Part shown: positions 58,845 through 64,000 of the stretch, piece by piece | How the letters are laid out: each line of letters begins with the position of its first letter | How positions within the stretch are numbered: position 1 is the first letter of the stretch | Source: Actinomucor elegans | Lineage: Eukaryota; Mucoromycota; Mucoromycetes; Mucorales; Mucoraceae | Direction of reading: 5' to 3' | NCBI GenBank assembly: GCA_026027325.1 | Contig: JAMSLZ010000001.1 | Location: 1,984,001 to 2,048,000, forward strand | DNA length: 64,000 nt | Position numbers and translations under genes: made by a program | Notes under the pieces: generated by a model | Told to the model about the DNA's origin: nothing | Databases searched by the model: none | The model's input: the letters and a program-made list of their open reading frames with translations, nothing else

Positions 58845-60568
58845 ATGGATAACGTACTCGAGAAACAAAGAAGGTTTGATTTATACCATTTTACCTTTAA
58901 TGTGTATATATATATATGGAAAAAAACAATGATTAACCCCACTATAACAGTGCTCATGAAGATATCGAACGTCTTGAACAAGCTATTGTCAATCAATACA
59001 TGGATGATGCCAAAACGCACCGAGAAAAGCTGTATAATGAACACGTTGTCGATAAATTCTTAACTCGCATCGCTGATAAAAGCGCGTACCTTTATGAGCT
59101 TTACGAAGACAAGGATGGGTATGTTCTAATTGGATGAATGAGGCGCGATCTTTTAATATCCTTTCGAAATAGACTTCGTCAATCAGAAATGGAAGCTCTT
59201 TCAGGCTCTTCGGAATTCAGTGAATTTTATGAACGTCTCAAGGTCATTAAAGAACATCATCGTAAATACCCTAATGAACCAGTCGAGCCACCAGAGATGG
59301 AGTTCATTTATCTTTCACAGAAAAAAGACGAAGTTGATTACGAAGGTAATAATCTATATTGGCAACCCAATACCTCAAATGAACTAAATGATGCGTTTCA
59401 GAGATGGAAAAGCTGTTCTCTGGTGAAGAAAGCATTGGTAGATATCTCGACTTGAATGCACTCCATACATTATACAACAACTTGAAAAGTGTCAAAAAGT
59501 TGGATTACTTGCAATACCTTAGCGAGTTTGATGATTTCGTAACATTGTATCCTAAAGCTATCAAGACAACCGAGGAATACAAAACGTATCTTAATCAGTT
59601 ATTTGAATACCTTCACGGCTTCTTTCGTCGTGCAAAGCCTTTGTATGATTTATCGACATTGGAGCAAGAAGCACTTGCTGAATTTAATCAAGAATGGGAA
59701 CAAGGACAAGTGAAAGGTTGGGAACAAGTAGATACAGGCAATCAATCACTCTTTTGTGCAGCTTGTGAAAAGCAGTTCTCCAAGCAAACTGTATATGACG
59801 CGCATTTAACGGGTAAAAAGCATATCAAAGCACAAAAGAAGTTGGACGAAGGACAGCCACAACAAGCCAATGGTGTTGTTGGTGCTAGAGATGGCAAAAG
59901 AAAAGTGACTGCCTGGAAAGAGCGTTTGATTTCAAAATATGCTGAAGCATTAAGTGATTTTAGAGAAGAGACTAAATCAAATGTCGAGAGAAAACAAGCC
60001 TTGACAGATAAAGAACGTACAGTAAGTAGATTATGCATTTTTTTTTGGGAGACTGGTTTACTTATATGTGGTAGTTGGAGCAAGAACAAGAAAAGGTCGA
60101 GTTTGTTGATCAAGATTCAGACGATGATGATGATGAAAAAATTTATAATCCTCTCAAATTACCACTTGGCTGGGATGGTAAACCTATTCCTTATTGGCTT
60201 TACAAGCTTCATGGTTTAGGTGTCGAATATCCTTGTGAGATTTGCGGTAATTATGTATATATGGGTAGAAAGGCATTTGATAAGCATTTTCAAGAGTGGA
60301 GACATGCTCATGGTATGCGTTGTTTGGGTATTCCAAATACGCGTCAATTCCATGAAATCACAAAAATAGATGATGCTTATGCGCGTAAGTTGAGTTATAA
60401 AGAAGTTTACCCTGTACTAATTCTGGTGATATAGTATATGAAAAGCAAAAGAGAGAAGGCATCAGTGAAGAGCTTAAAGCTGATACTATTGAAGAGTACG
60501 AAGATGGTGAAGGCAATGTGTATAACAAGAAGACTTATGAAGACCTTAAGAGACAGGGTATTCTTTAA
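58845..60568 (+). CDS. SF3A3: Splicing factor 3A subunit 3 (SF3a60/Prp9)
   Basis: Six exons (58845-58873, 58951-59118, 59173-59345, 59402-60021, 60075-60384, 60435-60568) give 477 residues, close to the human 501. The start is the family form '[20 protein letters not shown]'. Middle: '[21 protein letters not shown]' and '[13 protein letters not shown]'. A first C2H2 finger lies at '[20 protein letters not shown]', and a C-terminal matrin-type finger at '[20 protein letters not shown]', with the conserved '[17 protein letters not shown]'. The end '[15 protein letters not shown]' is also conserved. SF3A3 is part of the U2 snRNP SF3a complex, needed for branch-site recognition in the pre-spliceosome. 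Convergent with the small gene at 60790-61310. Confidence 0.95.
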
Positions 60569-60789
60569 AGTGAATATATAAACGAATAAAAGTTTTTTGT
60601 ATGCCAAGTCTTGTTGCTTAAAGATGCATTATCTAGATAATTCAAATAGGAGAACTTGGCTATATAATCTAACGATATTCATCAATTGTGAACATGCGCA
60701 GTGCATTTTCTTCCAAAGTCATGATTACCAGTATTTTTTTTTATTGCTCTTTCACAGTCAAGAATGGGTTGATTATGGTATTATTAAAC

Positions 60790-61310
60790 TTAATAGGAAG
60801 GAACACAGCAAGAAGAAGACTCTACAAACTCCCTTGAATACACATGAGTCTTTTTGCCAACTTTATTATATTCACTGTACCTACCATCCGCCTTCAATCA
60901 TTTCACTGGTCATTTCATACTTGTTTAAAGCAACTGCCAGTTCATCGAGAGCAGACTGAACAGAAGAGATACCATCTGTATCAAATTCTGACCAGAGCTG
61001 TTCTGAAAGATACTCTTTTAGCTGTAAGCATTCTTGATATGTATCCTAATTATACTCTAAGTACATTGCACCAGGTCTTTTGTGTTCAACTACTTTACCT
61101 TGGCTGTTTCATTTGATTTGATTTGTTGAGGGTCAATCATCACCATCATGTGTAAAAGAAAAGAGCTTGATTTTTTTGAATTATGAATAGCCTCATCCAC
61201 ACTAAGATTTAAAGGTGTAGTCTATATGATAGAATGCTTAATATATGTATATAAGGCATTTTTTATTTAATTACCTTTGATACGGTATAACCTGCAACTT
61301 GGGAAGACAT
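60790..61310 (-). CDS. Small spliced gene, hypothetical protein (112 aa)
   Basis: Four short exons on the minus strand (61310-61275, 61221-61099, 61021-60885, 60832-60790) join in frame through consensus GT-AG introns into 112 residues, starting MSSQVAGYTVSKTTPLNLSV and ending EFVESSSCCVPSY. None of the exons is long enough to show as an obvious frame on its own. The protein is helical and acidic in the middle (LKEYLSEQLWSEFDTDG, SALDELAVALNKYEM), and two of its Cys residues lie near the C-terminus. No family is recognised. The consistent phases across three introns are the main evidence. Confidence 0.6.
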
Positions 61311-62072
61311 GATTAAAATAAGTGAGAAAAAACAAAAAGAAAAAGTAGGACATCTGATGCTTTTATAATACACAATAAACAAAAAAAAAAAAAAAAATAA
61401 TGCGTTAATTTCACATGTTAGTTATGTTGACGGCCTTTACCACAGCATTCGAAATAACCGCGCGGCTTTAATATCTTTAGCAGTTGAAAACACGTTTTCT
61501 TGGTTACTCAAAACCAATTCATGTACAAAAACGAGTTTTACATGATCTAAGAAAGAAATCAAACTGTTCATATATATATGAATGGGTTTTCTTCTAGTGA
61601 CTACGAGCAAAGTGATATAGTTTACCCACCAATAGGATTCTTGAGTTAGGAGACGCTGTTGGGAATATCTGGAAAACAAAAGGGCCCCTATAACTAACTC
61701 CACAACGTGTAGACACCCGCTTGTTTTGTTTGGTTTCATGTATGTAGCTTCTTTATTAATAAACCTGGTTTTGAGAACCAATGGTTTTGTATTAATTACA
61801 TAAAACTCCTTTATATTCATTCATCAATTGTATTATATTTACTACATATTTGCATCAGTACATATAGTTGATTTACTGCAAGAAAATTTCATTAGCCTTA
61901 TTTACAATTAAGAAAGGATGTTCAATACACTCTAAAAGACTATATGTTTGGAATGTTGCAAGTACATGTTATTCACTGTTGTATAGCTCTACAGCTTTGA
62001 TCCATTGAAAAGAGCTTACTTTTTTTTTTCTATAATTTATCGGAAATCATTGATATTTATTTCTCTTGGGTC
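61311..62072. other. Intergenic with an unrecognised 127-codon frame
   Basis: Promoter side of the small minus-strand gene. A minus-strand frame at 61437-61820 is open for 127 codons, but it lacks recognisable motifs and has erratic composition; it may be an element relic. Confidence 0.35.
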
Positions 62073-62648
62073 ATGGACGATCTGGAAGCGATTTGCCGAT
62101 GGGTGCCTATGAGCCAACATTTTATTTGCCGCTTTACCTTAGAGCTTCTGTCAAATATCAACTCCAACTACTATCTAATCGCAGCGTATAAATATAAAAA
62201 TTTCATTACAAATAACTCTTTGCTTTGTTCTATATTTTTCCCGAAAATTAAGCGTAGAAACCATTTTCATTGTTTTTCCAATAGTGATTTTATAATTTTG
62301 AATGAGCCACTTATACGTCTTGCCTTCAATCCCAGCTTAGCTGACTCTGTTGACCTCTGGTTCATACCAATGGCAACACGTAGCTATATAGAATACGTTA
62401 TTAGAAAAAGTGCGCTTTATTTTGTATATTTCCCGACAATAACTGCCATATATCGACTATTTGAAGAGGAGGTAGGTTGGAGTTTGCCAATCAATAAAGT
62501 GAAGAATGTTGGACGCAGTTTTAGAAATCCGCCTTTTGGCAACCGTGAACCACTGGAATATATCAAACTCGAAATGCATGTAATTTATATCACATGCCTC
62601 AAATGGATTATTCTCGTTGTACATAAGCCAAATAAGTGGCCCGAGTAG
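62073..62648 (+). CDS. Orphan ORF, 191 aa, hypothetical
   Basis: An uninterrupted 191-codon frame in A/T-rich DNA, where such length by chance is unlikely. The protein is rich in Ile, Phe and Tyr, with a 'GWSLPINKVKNVGRSFRNPPFG' segment; no family is recognised. It has no introns, unlike neighbours. It could be an orphan gene, the relic of an element ORF, or a chance frame. Confidence 0.35.
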   Translation: MDDLEAICRWVPMSQHFICRFTLELLSNINSNYYLIAAYKYKNFITNNSLLCSIFFPKIKRRNHFHCFSNSDFIILNEPLIRLAFNPSLADSVDLWFIPMATRSYIEYVIRKSALYFVYFPTITAIYRLFEEEVGWSLPINKVKNVGRSFRNPPFGNREPLEYIKLEMHVIYITCLKWIILVVHKPNKWPE

Positions 62649-63247
62649 AAACAGTGTCTTGTTCTGAACATGTATCAGCCATCAGATGCAAGATTAAAGG
62701 GGAATTACTTGAGAATTGTAAAATGGTGGCCATTTCCTTATTACACCAACAATTGCTTATGTTGTGTGCTATACGTTGGTAATCATATTCTCATTCTTTT
62801 ATTAGTATCTTTTTTTGGCCCTAGAAAACGATCGAAAGATGGTATATAATTTAACAACAATTACTCTCAATAATCGATATAAAACATAGCGTATGTTTTA
62901 AATCATTTGATGTGTAATGAGAAACTGCATAAATGAATAGAACGGTCTTTTCATTCAAGTTTATCAAAAGAAATATCTGGAAAAAGAGAATAATAGTCCT
63001 GACTTTTATATTCTGATTGTTTAAACCGTACAGACCAGTCGTAAGTCCATGATACCTTTGGTCAAGCAAAAGGTACATGGAATTCCTGAGACAGCTTGAT
63101 CGCAGCACCTGCTATTTTATGCCGCCTATTCACCAGATCGTGACTGTCCGTGCCAGTAAAGAGTAATTCTTTTGTTACTTGAGGTCCTTTCAAGAAAAAG
63201 CTACTATGCAAATCTACTTTTTTTTTAACTTGTAAAGAACGCATCTA
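62649..63247. other. Intergenic
   Basis: No supported coding frame. A repeat-family fragment (ttctgaacatgtatcagcca, tcagatgcaagattaaa) occurs at about 62660-62697. Confidence 0.4.
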
Positions 63248-64000
63248 ATGAATGAGAATTATACCCTGCGTGAACGCATGTCTGGTGCTATCAATGCACT
63301 TAGCATTGCGCCCGATGGCAAGGCCGTTGTTGTTGCTGGCAGAGAAAGTAAAACAAAAAAAAAAAAAATACAAAAACTATTTTACAAAAAAAAAGATAAA
63401 GCAACTTTTAACACCTTGTAGTTTTAAAGATATTCACCATTCAAAAATCAGAGATAACAGAGTCTTTGAATTTACGAGCCGGTAGTCATTTCAATTTGAA
63501 TTATAGTAGCAACGACGTAAAATGGGGAAACAATGGTAAAAATAATGATAATAAAAAAAGGCATAAATTCTAATATAATAACATAGCTACCAAGTACAAG
63601 GTGGCTACAGCTGCTACTAATGGTGCTATTATCCTATGGGATTTAAACAAGATTGGCCGAAAAGCAGGTAGCGAGATAAATCACGAGTTGTGCGTAGTGT
63701 CCGTTTTTTTTGACTCGAAAAATGTATAGAACGAGTGATTACTGAGCATTCTCGAGCTGTCAATCGGATTTGTTTTCAACCTGATAACGGTAATATCCTA
63801 CTAAGTGCTTCTCAAGATGGTACAATGAAGTGCTGGGTAAGATCACAAATCATAGGATATGAAACTATGTTCTGATAGCTTTGGATAGGACTTTAGAGAT
63901 CCAAAAAATGGAGCAAGATATCGCTTTGAAGGAAAGTCAGAGTCAGTGCGCGACGTTCAGTTCAATCCAGTTAGTATTTATGAGTTTGCCGCTGCGTTCG
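63248..64000 (+). CDS. WDR24: WDR24-family WD40 protein, 5' part (cut by window edge)
   Basis: At least five exons are visible, starting at ATG 63248. The encoded order is 'SGAINALSIAPDGKAVVVAGRE', 'LKIFTIQKSEITESLNLR', 'NLNYSSNDVKWG', 'KVATAATNGAIILWDLNKIGRK', 'RVITEHSRAVNRICFQPDNG', 'LLSASQDGTMKCWDFRDPKNG' and 'SVRDVQFNPVSIYEFAAAF'. This is the N-terminal beta-propeller of WDR24, the Rtc1/Sea2 counterpart. WDR24 is a GATOR2/SEA subunit that relays amino-acid supply to TORC1 at the vacuole or lysosome; its RING-type C-terminus would lie beyond the window. The final exon is open at base 64000. An overlapping frame starting at 63252 is a shadow. Confidence 0.88.

Noticed and set aside
61437..61820. 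127-codon minus-strand frame
   Set aside because: No recognisable motif, odd composition and no partner exons; kept only as a note in the intergenic entry.

Overview
The window is nuclear DNA of a filamentous fungus, most likely an early-diverging one of the Mucoromycota (Mucorales-like). The grounds are short GT-AG introns (about 45-75 nt), AT-rich intergenic DNA with long A/T runs, fungus-specific families (Zn2Cys6 activator, CreC WD40 protein, DAL5-type permease, fungal Trl1 ligase) and a tRNA ligase reduced to a stand-alone ligase domain. The phylum assignment is an inference; nothing here is a formal marker.

Layout. 1-13.7 kb is a normal gene block: the 3' end of an MFS transporter, a BCS1-like AAA ATPase, a tRNA ligase, a probable FANCE-like protein, a DAL5-like permease and a CreC/WDR20 WD40 protein. 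15.6-17.0 kb holds the eroded 3' part of a multi-exon gene. 17.1-27.9 kb is a roughly 10.8 kb mobile-element block. Two inverted arms each carry a spliced gene for a PD-(D/E)XK (Rpn-type)-like protein, broken on the left and intact on the right, behind a palindrome-rich, CCAAT-bearing satellite array. Between the arms lie a decayed Tnp2/CACTA-type transposase and a second decayed ORF. 28.9-37 kb carries a rhomboid-like/PGAP4-like membrane protein, a Zn2Cys6 activator and a PTC5/PDP-type PP2C phosphatase. 37-44 kb is gene-poor, with a tRNA-Leu(CAA) and two inverted-repeat (MITE/foldback) elements. 44-51 kb carries an AT-hook/PHD protein and a PEX11-family protein, separated by 4 kb of gene-poor DNA. 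51.6-64 kb carries a PPR protein, NAA35 (NatC), SF3A3 (U2 snRNP), a tiny spliced gene, an orphan ORF and the 5' part of WDR24 (GATOR2/SEA).

The host genes are unrelated housekeeping and regulatory functions: tRNA splicing, mitochondrial chaperone and phosphatase, nitrogen and carbon regulation, peroxisomes, N-terminal acetylation, mRNA splicing and TORC1 signalling. No metabolic cluster is seen. The most unusual part is the 17-28 kb block. It looks like a repeat family built around a nuclease-like gene with its own satellite promoter array. Exon coordinates were placed by eye from splice signals and reading-frame continuity and may be off by a few bases.
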